DNA of 46,319 nucleotides from Elysia marginata (lineage: Eukaryota; Mollusca; Gastropoda; Plakobranchidae), in contig BMAT01004790.1 of assembly GCA_019649035.1 (NCBI GenBank), forward strand, positions 550 through 46,868, given 5' to 3'. Positions 37,058-45,787 of this stretch are shown piece after piece. The stretch's first letter is position 1, and the number at the start of each line of letters is the position of its first letter. The notes under the pieces were generated by a model that searched no databases, was not told the DNA's origin, and saw only the letters and a program-made list of their open reading frames with translations. A program made the position numbers and the translations under genes.

Positions 37058-38080
37058 ATGACCTTCTGCAAAGATTTATACAAATTTCAAATCATAACTT
37101 GGCTGTGCTCTGGGTGTGCACTCATTTTTTTGATGATTTTTATAGGTGGTATCACGCGTCTCACACACTCAGGGCTGTCTATCTCGGACTACAATATTAT
37201 TCGTTTTTTACCCCCGATGAATGATTCCGAATGGCAACAAGCATTCAAAATTTACAAGCAATACCCGGAGTATCAAAAGCTAAATTCCCATTTTGGAATA
37301 GAGGACTTTAAACGCATATACTTTTGGGAATGGCTACACCGGCTTATCGGAAGACTTGTCGGGTTTGTGTTTATTGTGCCCTTTTTCTACTTCGTCATAA
37401 AGAAAAGAATGAGTAAGCCACTTATATTGCAGTGCATTATTATTCTCACTATGGGAGGCTTTCAGGGTTTTTTGGGGTGGTTTATGGTCAAAAGTGGGCT
37501 AATAGATAACCCTGATGTGAGTCATTATAGGTTGGCCCTTCATCTTTCCTTCGCCTTTTTGACATTTGCCTACACCTTTTGGGTCATTCTTGGGTTGATA
37601 TATAACGAAAAAAAAGAATACCATCCCCTTAGAAAAACTGTTTTACTCGGGCTGTTTATACTTTCGGTACAAATTATATGGGGTGCTTTTGTGGCAGGCT
37701 TAGATGCCGGTTTTATTCACAATCACTTTCCTACAATGAGCGAAGGAAAATGGATGCACGAAACTGTATTTCTTGAAAAAGAGGGCTTATTGAATTTTGT
37801 AGAAGGCAAAAGCGGGGTACAGTTTATACACAGAATTTTGGCCTATATTGTTGTTTTTATGGCTATATTTATCTTCCTAAAAGGGAAAAAGACTCCCATA
37901 AACCACACTCAAAAAAGGGGTATTTACACAATACTTATCGCGACCACACTTCAATTTCTTTTGGGCGTTTTTACACTTGTATTTGTGGTTCCTATTGGTT
38001 TGGGGTTGGCCCACCAATTTGGGGCTACGCTCCTTTTAGGGAGCTATGTTTACACATATCACAGATTTAGTAGAGCCTAA
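37058..38080 (+). CDS. ctaA: Heme A synthase (COX15/CtaA)
   Basis: Oxidises heme O to heme A for aa3-type cytochrome oxidases. A 340-aa inner-membrane protein with about eight TM helices in two similar halves. Conserved features include GGITRLTHSGLSISDYNII after helix 1, the heme-ligand EWLHRLIGRLVGF, the internal repeat VQIIWGAFVAGLDAGFIHNHFPTM, QFIHRILAYIVVF and LGLAHQFGATLLL. The large CtaA-type type 2 loop between helices is present. It implies an aerobic heme-copper oxidase in the organism. 24 nt after the dead methylase; 7 nt from the convergent purC. Confidence 0.93.
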   Translation: MTFCKDLYKFQIITWLCSGCALIFLMIFIGGITRLTHSGLSISDYNIIRFLPPMNDSEWQQAFKIYKQYPEYQKLNSHFGIEDFKRIYFWEWLHRLIGRLVGFVFIVPFFYFVIKKRMSKPLILQCIIILTMGGFQGFLGWFMVKSGLIDNPDVSHYRLALHLSFAFLTFAYTFWVILGLIYNEKKEYHPLRKTVLLGLFILSVQIIWGAFVAGLDAGFIHNHFPTMSEGKWMHETVFLEKEGLLNFVEGKSGVQFIHRILAYIVVFMAIFIFLKGKKTPINHTQKRGIYTILIATTLQFLLGVFTLVFVVPIGLGLAHQFGATLLLGSYVYTYHRFSRA

Positions 38081-38087
38081 TTTTAAG

Positions 38088-39062
38088 TTAAATAGATGAT
38101 AATGAACACTCACTACTATTTAGATAATTTCTAACGGAATTTTCTATGTCCAAAGCTATGTTATCGGTATCCATCGGTTTAAATTTACACCCCATAATAT
38201 GTTCGTAAAGCTCTATATATCTTTGCATTACAGAGTTTATAAAGTGCCTTGTCATAGTTGGTATTTTCTGTCCTTCAAATCCTTGAAATCCATTTTCTAT
38301 AAGCCACTGTCTGACAAATTCCTTTGATAGTTGTTTCTGCAGAAGCCCTACTTTCTGCCTTTCTTCAAAGCCCTCCAAATAGAAAAACCTCGAAGAGTCT
38401 GGCGTGTGAATTTCGTCTATTAAGATAATCTCTCCTGCAGATGTTTTTCCAAACTCGTACTTGGTATCTGCAAGTATAAGACCTCTCTTTTTTGCTATTT
38501 GCCTGCCGTATCTAAAAAGTTTTAATGCTGTGGTCTCCAAAATCTTATAATCCCCCTCCGAAACAATTTTTTGATTGATTATTTCTTCCCTCGAAATATC
38601 TTGGTCATGGTTACCATCCGAGGCCTTAGTGGTAGGTGTAATTATAGGCTGTGGAAAAGGATCATTTTCCTTCAGCCTGGGGGGGAGTTTCACCCCACAC
38701 AACTCTCTTTTTCCTGTGGCATATACTCTCCAAGCGTGTCCTACCAAATGCCCCCTCACTACCATTTCTACCTTAAAAGGCTTACACTTCACTCCAATAG
38801 TTATATTCGGATGGGGCACGCATAACAGCCAATTTTTTACAATCCCGCTTGTTTGATTCATAAAACTAAGTGCTATACCGTTAAGTATTTGCCCTTTATA
38901 GGGAATCCCTTTTGGGAGTACGACATCAAAAGCTGATATTCTATCAGTTGCGATCATTACCAAAAGTTCGTCATTGATATTATAGATATCCCTCACCTTA
39001 CCTCTGTAAACAGATTTTTGATTAGGGAAACTAAAGTTAGTTTTTACAATGGTATTTATCAT
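38088..39062 (-). CDS. purC: Phosphoribosylaminoimidazole-succinocarboxamide synthase
   Basis: De novo purine step joining CAIR and aspartate. The 324-aa form is the longer one found in Bacteroidota and eukaryote-like lineages. VYRGKVRDIYNI (nucleotide loop), ATDRISAFDVVLPKGIPYKG, EMVVRGHLVGHAWRVY, and DTKYEFGKTSAGEIILIDEIHTPDSSRFF are all present. The stop is convergent with ctaA; the start overlaps the phoH stop by 4 nt, so the pair is co-transcribed. Confidence 0.95.
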   Translation of the reverse strand: MINTIVKTNFSFPNQKSVYRGKVRDIYNINDELLVMIATDRISAFDVVLPKGIPYKGQILNGIALSFMNQTSGIVKNWLLCVPHPNITIGVKCKPFKVEMVVRGHLVGHAWRVYATGKRELCGVKLPPRLKENDPFPQPIITPTTKASDGNHDQDISREEIINQKIVSEGDYKILETTALKLFRYGRQIAKKRGLILADTKYEFGKTSAGEIILIDEIHTPDSSRFFYLEGFEERQKVGLLQKQLSKEFVRQWLIENGFQGFEGQKIPTMTRHFINSVMQRYIELYEHIMGCKFKPMDTDNIALDIENSVRNYLNSSECSLSSI

Positions 39063-40012
39063 TTCTTTTTATAAGATAGACTTTCGTAAACCCTAACAAT
39101 ACGTCTCACAACGGGATGCCTAATGATATCTGTACCATCCAAATAAACAAACCCAATACCTTCTATGGCCTTAAAAAGGGTGAGGGCCTCTTTTAATCCC
39201 GATGAATTGCTAGAGAGGAGGTCCATCTGTCCGGGATCTCCCGTAATGATAAACTTAGAAGTAATCCCCATTCGGGTTAAAAACATCTTCATTTGTGAGT
39301 GGGTGGTGTTTTGAGCCTCATCTAAAATAACAAAAGCGTCATTCAGTGTCCGCCCACGCATAAAGGCAAGTGGTGCTATTTCTACAATATTTTTATCTAA
39401 ATAATAATCTAGTTTCTCTCGGGGTATCATATCCAAAAGTGCATCGTAGAGAGGTTGCATATAAGGGTCTAATTTTTCTTTTAAATCACCGGGAAGAAAG
39501 CCGAGGTTTTCACCTGCCTCCACTGCGGGGCGGGTTAAAATAATGCGTTTTACGCGCTTCTCTTTCAGAAATTTGACTGCCAAAGCGATACTTGTATAAG
39601 TTTTTCCAGTTCCTGCCGGTCCCACCGCAAAAACCATATCATTAGCATGAACCAAGCTTACCAATTCCTTTTGATTGCGTGTTATTGCCCTTATAGGTTT
39701 TCCTAAATTTCCATGAAAGATGATCCCATCGGGGTGGTATTTCTCCAAATTTGAATCCATCTTGTGTTGCAAAATCATCGCCAAATCATCTTTGGAAATG
39801 GAATCATTAGCTTTCAAAAAAGTGAGTACTTCTTCAAAAGATTGGGCAAATCTCTCTACCTCAGGTCGGCTACCCAGAACCTTTACTTGATTCGCTCTAG
39901 CTATGATTTTTAGCTTTGGAAAGTGGCTTTCCAATACCTTAATATTTTGATTTAAAACCCCGGAAAGATGCCCCAAACTAACATCCCTCAAAGAGAAAAC
40001 ATATTCGTTCAA
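39059..40012 (-). CDS. PhoH-family ATPase
   Basis: A 317-aa P-loop ATPase of the PhoH/YbeZ type, linked to RNA metabolism and ribosome maturation with YbeY. It has an N-terminal KH-like region (about residues 1-90), Walker A GPAGTGKT near residue 135, RPAVEAGENLGFLPGDLKEKLDPY, and Walker B FVILDEAQNTT. It precedes purC with a 4-nt overlap, and lies divergent from the SAM hydroxide adenosyltransferase gene (97 nt apart). Confidence 0.92.
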   Translation of the reverse strand: MNEYVFSLRDVSLGHLSGVLNQNIKVLESHFPKLKIIARANQVKVLGSRPEVERFAQSFEEVLTFLKANDSISKDDLAMILQHKMDSNLEKYHPDGIIFHGNLGKPIRAITRNQKELVSLVHANDMVFAVGPAGTGKTYTSIALAVKFLKEKRVKRIILTRPAVEAGENLGFLPGDLKEKLDPYMQPLYDALLDMIPREKLDYYLDKNIVEIAPLAFMRGRTLNDAFVILDEAQNTTHSQMKMFLTRMGITSKFIITGDPGQMDLLSSNSSGLKEALTLFKAIEGIGFVYLDGTDIIRHPVVRRIVRVYESLSYKKK

Positions 40013-40109
40013 TAGTTTTTATTTGCTAAATTCGTCCATCTTTTTGCGCTCAATTATCTTCTGACCAAACCTGAGCAAATATGCGAATTATAATCTTATA
40101 AGGTACGCT

Positions 40110-40931
40110 ATGCAGCCTGTAATTACTCTAACCTCCGATTTTGGACAAAAAGGCTTTTACACTGCTAAGCTAAAGGGGGGGCTACTCTCCCAACTAAAGT
40201 CCCCTCACAAAATTGTAGATATTTCAAACGAAATTTCGCCTTTTGATATAGAGGAAGCTGCATATATTGTTAAAAACTCATACCACTATTTTCCAAAAGG
40301 GAGTATTCATATCTTAGCCGTTGATATGGAGAGGACGCCTATAAATAAGCATATTGTCGCACATCACAATGGTCATTATCTCATTTCTGCAGATAACGGC
40401 ATTATATCTCTTGTTTTAGGTTGTGATGATACTTGCAAATTCTTTGAAATTCCAAATATAGAAGGTCATGATCCATCCGAAACCTTTGTAAAAATTGCCT
40501 GCCTGATTGCCAACGGCAATACCCTGGATCAAATATGCCCTCCCATAAAAAACATAATGGAGCTAAAAACAGTATCTCCAGTAGTGTACGCATCTCAAAT
40601 AAAAGGCTCTATTGTGTACATTGACCACTATGGGAATGCCATTTCAAACATAAAGAGGGATATTTTTGAAAAAATCAAAGCCAAACACAACAGTTACTCT
40701 GTAAGGGTATCCAATATGGAAATTGATAGGGTTTACGAGGCATACAGTGGCTTTATAGACTTTTCAAATCCTCCTAGAAATATAGAAATTGGCAGTCCTA
40801 TTGCTATTTTCAACTCCGAAGGTTTTTTAGAAATAGCCATTTACAAAGGCAACGAAAAGACAAGTGGAAGTGCTAGAACGCTATTGGGAATAGATTATGG
40901 GACAAATGTTTATATCAACTTTGAGGTATGA
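40110..40931 (+). CDS. SAM hydroxide adenosyltransferase family protein (DUF62)
   Basis: A 273-aa member of the SAM hydroxide adenosyltransferase / fluorinase family, which splits SAM to adenosine and methionine using water. Seen: TLTSDFGQKGFYTAKLKG at the start, VDISNEISPFDIEEAAY, ISADNGIIS in the middle, VYIDHYGNAISNI and the C-terminal beta-barrel. The usual VDPGVG loop is VDMERTP, as in other Bacteroidota homologues I recall, so it is not a halogenase. It overlaps gldF by 4 nt (ATGA), so the two are translated together; no functional link is known. Confidence 0.85.
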   Translation: MQPVITLTSDFGQKGFYTAKLKGGLLSQLKSPHKIVDISNEISPFDIEEAAYIVKNSYHYFPKGSIHILAVDMERTPINKHIVAHHNGHYLISADNGIISLVLGCDDTCKFFEIPNIEGHDPSETFVKIACLIANGNTLDQICPPIKNIMELKTVSPVVYASQIKGSIVYIDHYGNAISNIKRDIFEKIKAKHNSYSVRVSNMEIDRVYEAYSGFIDFSNPPRNIEIGSPIAIFNSEGFLEIAIYKGNEKTSGSARTLLGIDYGTNVYINFEV

Positions 40932-41650
40932 GAGACATCTTAAAAAAAGAGATTAGGTCTTTCTTTTCATATGGGGGGGGATTTGTGATACTAAGTATAT
41001 ACACTACTGTTAGTGGGTTTTTTTTGTGGGTATGCAGAGGAAATTTTAATATTTTGGATGTAGGTTTTGCTGATATGGTGGTGTTTTTTTACCTATCGCC
41101 TTGGGTTTTTATGTTTATCTCTCCTGCTATGACCATGAGGAGTTTTTCGGAGGAAAGAAAAGTAGGCACTATAGAGTTGCTACTCACAAAGCCTTTTTCT
41201 GAATGGGACTTGGTTTTGGGTAAATTCTTTGCGGCCTTCGTGATTGTCTTGATAACACTATCTGTATCTCTAACCTATGTGGTCAGTATCTGGTTATTGG
41301 GCTTGCCAGAGGGCAATATTCCTATCGGCACTACCCTCGGTTCTTATATTGGGCTGTCATTCCTGCTATCTGTTTACACTGCGGTGGGTCTATTTTTTTC
41401 CACACTATCTAAAAGTCAGGTAACGGTATTTTTCTTAGGTTTTATAGCTTGTTTCGTACTTTTCTACGGTTTTAATGCCCTTTCTACCGTCATTCCTTTT
41501 TTTGAAATTCTTGAATATTTGAGCCTAAAATATCATTACGAAAGTATCAGCCGTGGTGTTATAGATACACGAGATTTGGTTTATTTTATGAGTCTAACGG
41601 TTTTTTTTCTCAAATGGACACAACATAGATTAAAGCAAACTTACAGTTGA
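40928..41650 (+). CDS. gldF: Gliding motility ABC transporter permease GldF
   Basis: A 240-aa inner-membrane permease subunit of the GldA-GldF-GldG ABC transporter, needed for gliding in Flavobacterium. Six TM helices. FNILDVGFADMVVFFYLSPWVFMFISPAMTMRSFSEE and KVGTIELLLTKPFSEWDLVLGKF are the family core. A G8 tract at 40973-40980 encodes three glycines at the first TM helix. Normally followed directly by gldG; here a restriction-modification module starts 22 nt after the stop. No ATPase gldA is in the window, as in other genomes where gldA is separate. Confidence 0.9.
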   Translation: MRDILKKEIRSFFSYGGGFVILSIYTTVSGFFLWVCRGNFNILDVGFADMVVFFYLSPWVFMFISPAMTMRSFSEERKVGTIELLLTKPFSEWDLVLGKFFAAFVIVLITLSVSLTYVVSIWLLGLPEGNIPIGTTLGSYIGLSFLLSVYTAVGLFFSTLSKSQVTVFFLGFIACFVLFYGFNALSTVIPFFEILEYLSLKYHYESISRGVIDTRDLVYFMSLTVFFLKWTQHRLKQTYS

Positions 41651-41672
41651 AAATAATTTTATATATCTTGTT

Positions 41673-42950
41673 ATGGGGAGCTTAAAGACAAATAAAATAA
41701 ACTCAAAACAGACAATTGTAAATCAATCTTTTTTCGAGATAAGAGCTTTTTATAACAAATTAGATTCTGATAATTCACACTTTATAAATTCTAATGACAT
41801 CTGTACGCCACTAGATTGTGTAAAAGAAATGGTAGACAAAATCCCAAATAGATTTTGGGAGATGAAAAACTTGAAAGTATTGGACAGTTGTTCTGGAAAT
41901 GGTAATTTTTTTGCTTACATACAAAAGAAAACAAATCTTAAAAACCTATATTTTAATGAGATAAACGAAAAGCGATTAAAAAATCTTAAAACCATATTTG
42001 GCTCTTCTATAAATTTGACGCAAAGAGATTTTTTGCAGTTTGAAGAAAAAGAAACTTATGACCTTGTTGTCTCAAATCCTCCCTATGCTAAGTTTTCAAA
42101 CGGGAAAAGAGCTTCCAAAAATCACAATTTGTCCAGAGCCTTTATTGAAAAAGCGATAAAAGTAACCAAAAAAGAAGGGTATATCTTGTTTATAGTTCCA
42201 AATAATTGGATGTCCTATGCCGATAGGAATAAACTGCCTGAAATCCTAAGTCAATATCAGTTTTTACATCTAAATATCAATGGGGCCAAAAAGTGGTTTC
42301 CTAAAGTGGGAAGTTCCTTTACTTGGTTTCTTTTACAGAAAAAAGCCAATAAAAATAGTTTTGTAGTAGAAAATAATTATTTTTTTAAGGATACTCAAAT
42401 TGTAAAATTAGATAAGGATGTATGTTATATCCCCCTTTATTATTCAAATGTAGTCAAGTCTATAATAGATAAAACTCTGAACTTAAATTCTGAAAAATAT
42501 ACGATAGAAACATCTAGCAATTTGCACCGTTATACTAAAAAAGATTTGATAAGTGTTGTTGAAAATAAAATATTTCAATATAAACTCATTCATACCCCTT
42601 CACAGATAGTTTATAGCAAGATCCCCCATAAGTTTCAAAAAGGTTATAAGGTTTTTGTAGCTTTGACAAATCAGTATGAAACATTTGTGGATAATTGTGG
42701 CATGACTCAAAGTATCGCCTTTATAAGATGTCAATCAAAAAAAGAGGCGTGTCGTATCAAAAAAGAATTGGATAATCCCGTTTTTAAGTTTCTAAATAAT
42801 ATAACGAGATATGGTAACTTTAACAACATAAGAGTACTACAGTCGTTTCCCCTTTTAAAAAACATACATTTAACGGATAGAGAATGGCGTTTGGTACACG
42901 ACTTTAATAATGTCTATTATAAGAAAGAAGATGTCCATGAAAAAAAATAG
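41673..42950 (+). CDS. N6-adenine DNA methyltransferase of inserted RM module
   Basis: A 425-aa class I methylase. Motif I KVLDSCSGNGNFFAYI (about residues 69-84) precedes the catalytic motif IV SNPPYAKF (about 134-141), the motif order of gamma/alpha-like N6-adenine methylases; IVPNNWMS follows as motif VI. The C-terminal half is a target-recognition domain. All motifs look intact, so it may be active. Codons are visibly more A/T-biased than in the flanking gld genes, suggesting transfer. Its stop overlaps the nuclease start (ATG 42937) by 14 nt. Recognition sequence unknown. Confidence 0.87.
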   Translation: MGSLKTNKINSKQTIVNQSFFEIRAFYNKLDSDNSHFINSNDICTPLDCVKEMVDKIPNRFWEMKNLKVLDSCSGNGNFFAYIQKKTNLKNLYFNEINEKRLKNLKTIFGSSINLTQRDFLQFEEKETYDLVVSNPPYAKFSNGKRASKNHNLSRAFIEKAIKVTKKEGYILFIVPNNWMSYADRNKLPEILSQYQFLHLNINGAKKWFPKVGSSFTWFLLQKKANKNSFVVENNYFFKDTQIVKLDKDVCYIPLYYSNVVKSIIDKTLNLNSEKYTIETSSNLHRYTKKDLISVVENKIFQYKLIHTPSQIVYSKIPHKFQKGYKVFVALTNQYETFVDNCGMTQSIAFIRCQSKKEACRIKKELDNPVFKFLNNITRYGNFNNIRVLQSFPLLKNIHLTDREWRLVHDFNNVYYKKEDVHEKK

Positions 42951-43465
42951 GAATATTCAAATAATAAAGGGATTTGAAGAACTCAAAGACGAAATCGACT
43001 TTAAGCTTTTTGAGTTTAAAGAATATTTTCAACATATATGTAATTTGATACCCAATAAAGATTTAGAAAAATTGTATATAGAAAGATTGGACATAAAAAC
43101 ACTTAGTAATAAAATTTTTTCTCAAAGCGGACTCGTCTATGTATTTGTTATCCGGGGAAAAAAGTTTCAAAATTGGACATACTATCACAACAATCAAAGA
43201 AAGAGTAAATTCTTACAATTGTGGCAAAATTGAGTATAGAATAGCTGGGACAAATTCAACAACCAATTATTTTGTTTTACAGAGTTTGTTGAGAATAGAC
43301 CTGCCGGTTAAGGTGTATGCCTTTTTCCCTGAAAAACCAAAATATAAGTTGTTTGGCAAATCTTATGAAGATAGTTTCCCTCCCTCTAAAAGGGCAGAGA
43401 ATGAAATCATTATCAGTTTTATGAAAAAACATAACAAAAAGCCAATAGGGTGTACACAACGGTAA
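42937..43465 (+). pseudogene. GIY-YIG restriction endonuclease, frameshifted
   Basis: Two overlapping frames carry one protein. The first, from ATG 42937 (overlapping the methylase), reaches SGLVYVFVIRGKK and then continues out of frame to a stop at 43233. The second frame picks up at SFKIGHTITTIKERVNSY and runs to 43465. Together they give the GIY-YIG layout: LVYVF for GIY, FKIG for YIG, the catalytic-type Arg in IKERV, and a Glu in KRAENEIII. The break lies in GGGGAAAAAAG at 43154-43164, where one base of slippage explains it. Hpy188I and Eco29kI are known GIY-YIG restriction enzymes. Could be decay, phase-variable or a sequencing error. The paired methylase is intact. Confidence 0.75.
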
Positions 43466-43609
43466 AAACTGAACCTCAAAACTCTTAATTTAATCAAATA
43501 TTGGTGTACAAATATTTCTTACAATTTTTTATACTTGAATTTCTAATACTAGAAAAATAACATTAATTTATAAATTAGTGGTTTTTAATTATTTATATAG
43601 ATTTTACGG

Positions 43610-45274
43610 TTGAAAATATTCTCTAGAGAAATGTCTATGCTCTCTTTTGTTGTTCTGCTTGTTGTGATCAACTGGGTGGCTTCACTTTGTCATTTTAGGT
43701 TTGATATGACTGAAGATGGGAGGTACAGCCTGTCAGAGACTTCCAAAAATATTATCAAAAAGGTTGACACCACATTATATATAGATGTGTTGATAAAAGA
43801 CAAGCTCCCCACAGAATTTAGAAGGTTAAAAATAGAAACCGAGCAAATACTCGAGGAAATAAGCAACGAAAACCCCCTTATCAAGTTCAACTTTGTAAAC
43901 CCTTTAGAAAATTATCCATCAACAGAGCAAGGTGTATCTCAACTGCAAAAATTGGGGCTAAAACCCTTACGGAAAACACAACAGGAGCAAACCGGTATAT
44001 CGCAAATTATCCTCTTCCCTTGGGCATTGGCAAATCTTGGAAAAAGAACTATCAAAATCCCCCTACTAAAATACAAAATAGGCGTTTCCATAGAAGAGCG
44101 AATTAATAAATCTATCCAAGTGCTGGAGTACAATATTTTGTCTGCAATAGCCAACCTGACCACTCCTAAAAAGAAAAAAATAGCCGTCTTAAAAGGACAC
44201 CGTGAACTACCAAACATATTAATTGCTGACCTTATAGCAAACTTACAAGAGCAGTATGATGTGAGGCCATACAAGATGCATTCAAAAGAAGATGCCAATC
44301 GCACTTTAGACAGCTTGAAAAAATATGACTTGGCGTTACTACTCAAGCCTCAAAAAGCATTTAGTGATAGCGAAAAATATATCCTCGATCAATACATTAT
44401 GAATGGAGGGAAAGCCCTGCTAACCCTAGAAAAAACAACTGCCGAGTTGGACAGCCTTTATGGTAATGGCCTTACACTTGCCTTCCCAAAAAATCTGAAT
44501 TTAGATGATATGCTATTTAAATATGGTGTACGCATTAACCCCAAAATAATAAAAGACCTCTACTTTACCCAAATTGTGATAGCCTCTGGCTATGGTAGTA
44601 AAACCGATTATATTGCTGTGCCTTGGGTCTATGCCCCTATGATCATTTCTAGTAATAATCACGCTATTAACAACAATATAGAGCCCATTAGAATGACCTT
44701 TGTAAGCCCTATTGATACCCTAAAAAATACATTGAAAAAGACTATTCTATTGTCCTCATCCGCACTATCAAAAACTGTGGGTACTCCGACCACAATTGAC
44801 ATTGAAAGTATCAAATCAAAACCTGACAAAACCTCCTTTAATGAGGGACATATTCCGGTAGCTGTACTCATAGAAGGAAAGTTTAATTCCGTTTACAAAA
44901 ACAGAGTAAAACCTTTTAAAACATCATCTAAAGACAAAAGTAGCGATACGAAAATCATTGTAATATCAGATGGAGACTTGGTCAAAAACCAAACCAAAAA
45001 TGGTATTCCTCTAGAGTTAGGGTATGACAAATGGACTAATAACTTTTATGGGAATAAAGAGTTTCTAACCAACTGCGTAAACTATTTATTGGACAATTCA
45101 GGCATTATCAATCTGAGGTCTAAAGTTGTCAATATTCCTATTTTGGACAAGGAAAAGGTTGCCAAAAACAGATTTATGATACAATTCTGCAATACGGCTA
45201 TTCCATTGGTTATCATTCTAATATGTATGAGATTAAACATCTTTTATAGAAAGAAAAAATATACCTGTTCTTAA
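43610..45274 (+). CDS. gldG: Gliding motility ABC transporter substrate-binding protein GldG
   Basis: A 554-aa membrane-anchored extracytoplasmic component of the GldAFG transporter. One N-terminal TM helix (about residues 12-30), then FRFDMTEDGRYSLSETSKNIIKKV, the family signature, an ABC-transport-auxiliary type domain (KKIAVLKGHREL, LLLKPQKAFSDSEKYILDQYI), and a C-terminal TM helix near 530-548. Start: TTG at 43610, giving a short basic N-terminus; ATG at 43631 would still keep the TM helix. It is cut off from gldF by the RM module plus a 144-nt AT-rich spacer with no clear promoter. No terminator is obvious before it. Confidence 0.9.
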   Translation: MKIFSREMSMLSFVVLLVVINWVASLCHFRFDMTEDGRYSLSETSKNIIKKVDTTLYIDVLIKDKLPTEFRRLKIETEQILEEISNENPLIKFNFVNPLENYPSTEQGVSQLQKLGLKPLRKTQQEQTGISQIILFPWALANLGKRTIKIPLLKYKIGVSIEERINKSIQVLEYNILSAIANLTTPKKKKIAVLKGHRELPNILIADLIANLQEQYDVRPYKMHSKEDANRTLDSLKKYDLALLLKPQKAFSDSEKYILDQYIMNGGKALLTLEKTTAELDSLYGNGLTLAFPKNLNLDDMLFKYGVRINPKIIKDLYFTQIVIASGYGSKTDYIAVPWVYAPMIISSNNHAINNNIEPIRMTFVSPIDTLKNTLKKTILLSSSALSKTVGTPTTIDIESIKSKPDKTSFNEGHIPVAVLIEGKFNSVYKNRVKPFKTSSKDKSSDTKIIVISDGDLVKNQTKNGIPLELGYDKWTNNFYGNKEFLTNCVNYLLDNSGIINLRSKVVNIPILDKEKVAKNRFMIQFCNTAIPLVIILICMRLNIFYRKKKYTCS

Positions 45275-45277
45275 GCA

Positions 45278-45295
45278 TTTGAGATAAATCTCAAA
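45278..45295 (+). terminator. Hairpin after gldG
   Basis: A 7-bp perfect stem (45278-45284 with 45289-45295) and a 4-nt loop, 3 nt after the gldG stop. There is no T-run after it, so it would be a weak or non-canonical terminator. The next 200 nt up to the tRNA are AT-rich and hold no gene. Confidence 0.35.
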
Positions 45296-45440
45296 ACAAA
45301 TAATATTGAAGTCTCTTATTTGTTAACTACATCTACTTTATTTTTTTAGGAGTATTGAAATTATCAGTCCTCTAAAAGAAAATTATACGACTAGCTTTTA
45401 AAATTTTAGAAGTTTTTTATTTCTTTTTAGGATAAGCGTA

Positions 45441-45448
45441 TATATTTG
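45441..45448 (+). promoter_or_regulatory. Candidate -7 element of the tRNA-Pro gene
   Basis: TATATTTG fits TAnnTTTG exactly, 64 nt before the tRNA 5' end. No TTG at the expected upstream distance. Confidence 0.35.
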
Positions 45449-45512
45449 CATATTCGAAATTTTTAATAAACTGAGGAGGGGGTAGATATTTAATCCCATA
45501 TCCTCATTTTCT

Positions 45513-45587
45513 CGGGGTGTAGCGTAGTCCGGTTATCGCGCCTGCTTTGGGAGCAGGAGATCGTAGGTTCGAATCCTGCCACCCCGA
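45513..45587 (+). tRNA. tRNA-Pro (anticodon TGG)
   Basis: A 75-nt cloverleaf. The acceptor stem 45513-45519 pairs exactly with 45580-45586, with discriminator A at 45587. Anticodon arm CCTGC-TTTGGGA-GCAGG gives anticodon TGG. T arm GTAGG-TTCGAAT-CCTGC. The CCA is not encoded, so it depends on the cca enzyme in this window. The 3' end of the tRNA borders unclear sequence and a surface lipoprotein gene, so it may serve as an integration site. Confidence 0.97.
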
Positions 45588-45591
45588 CAAC

Positions 45592-45687
45592 AAAAGTTTA
45601 AAAGAGCGATTACAAGACAAATGCCAATTAAGTAAAGATGGTAAAGGGATAGTTGATGACGATGGTTTTGTAGACTGGGTAGATTAG
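45592..45687 (+). pseudogene. Possible gene scrap 3' of the tRNA
   Basis: A frame of about 31 codons without a start, ending at TAG 45685-45687, reads like real protein (KDGKGIVDDDGFVDWVD). It may be the tail of a gene lost by deletion, or chance. The 100 nt after it up to 45787 hold nothing I can name. Confidence 0.25.
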
Positions 45688-45787
45688 TATGCTAATGAGA
45701 GTAGAAGATACCTTTTGAAAATACAATCCAACAAACCATAGCGGGGACTAGACACAATAAATAAAATGAACAACCAATTAAAAAATT

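Noticed and set aside
40110..40931. A fluorinase or chlorinase
   Set aside because: The family name suggests halogenation, but the sequence follows the widespread hydroxide-adenosyltransferase type, and no halogenation-linked genes are nearby.
43139..43240. Programmed ribosomal frameshifting in the GIY-YIG nuclease
   Set aside because: No stimulatory hairpin or pseudoknot is evident after the A6 tract, and RM nucleases are often lost by simple slippage. Decay or error is the simpler reading.
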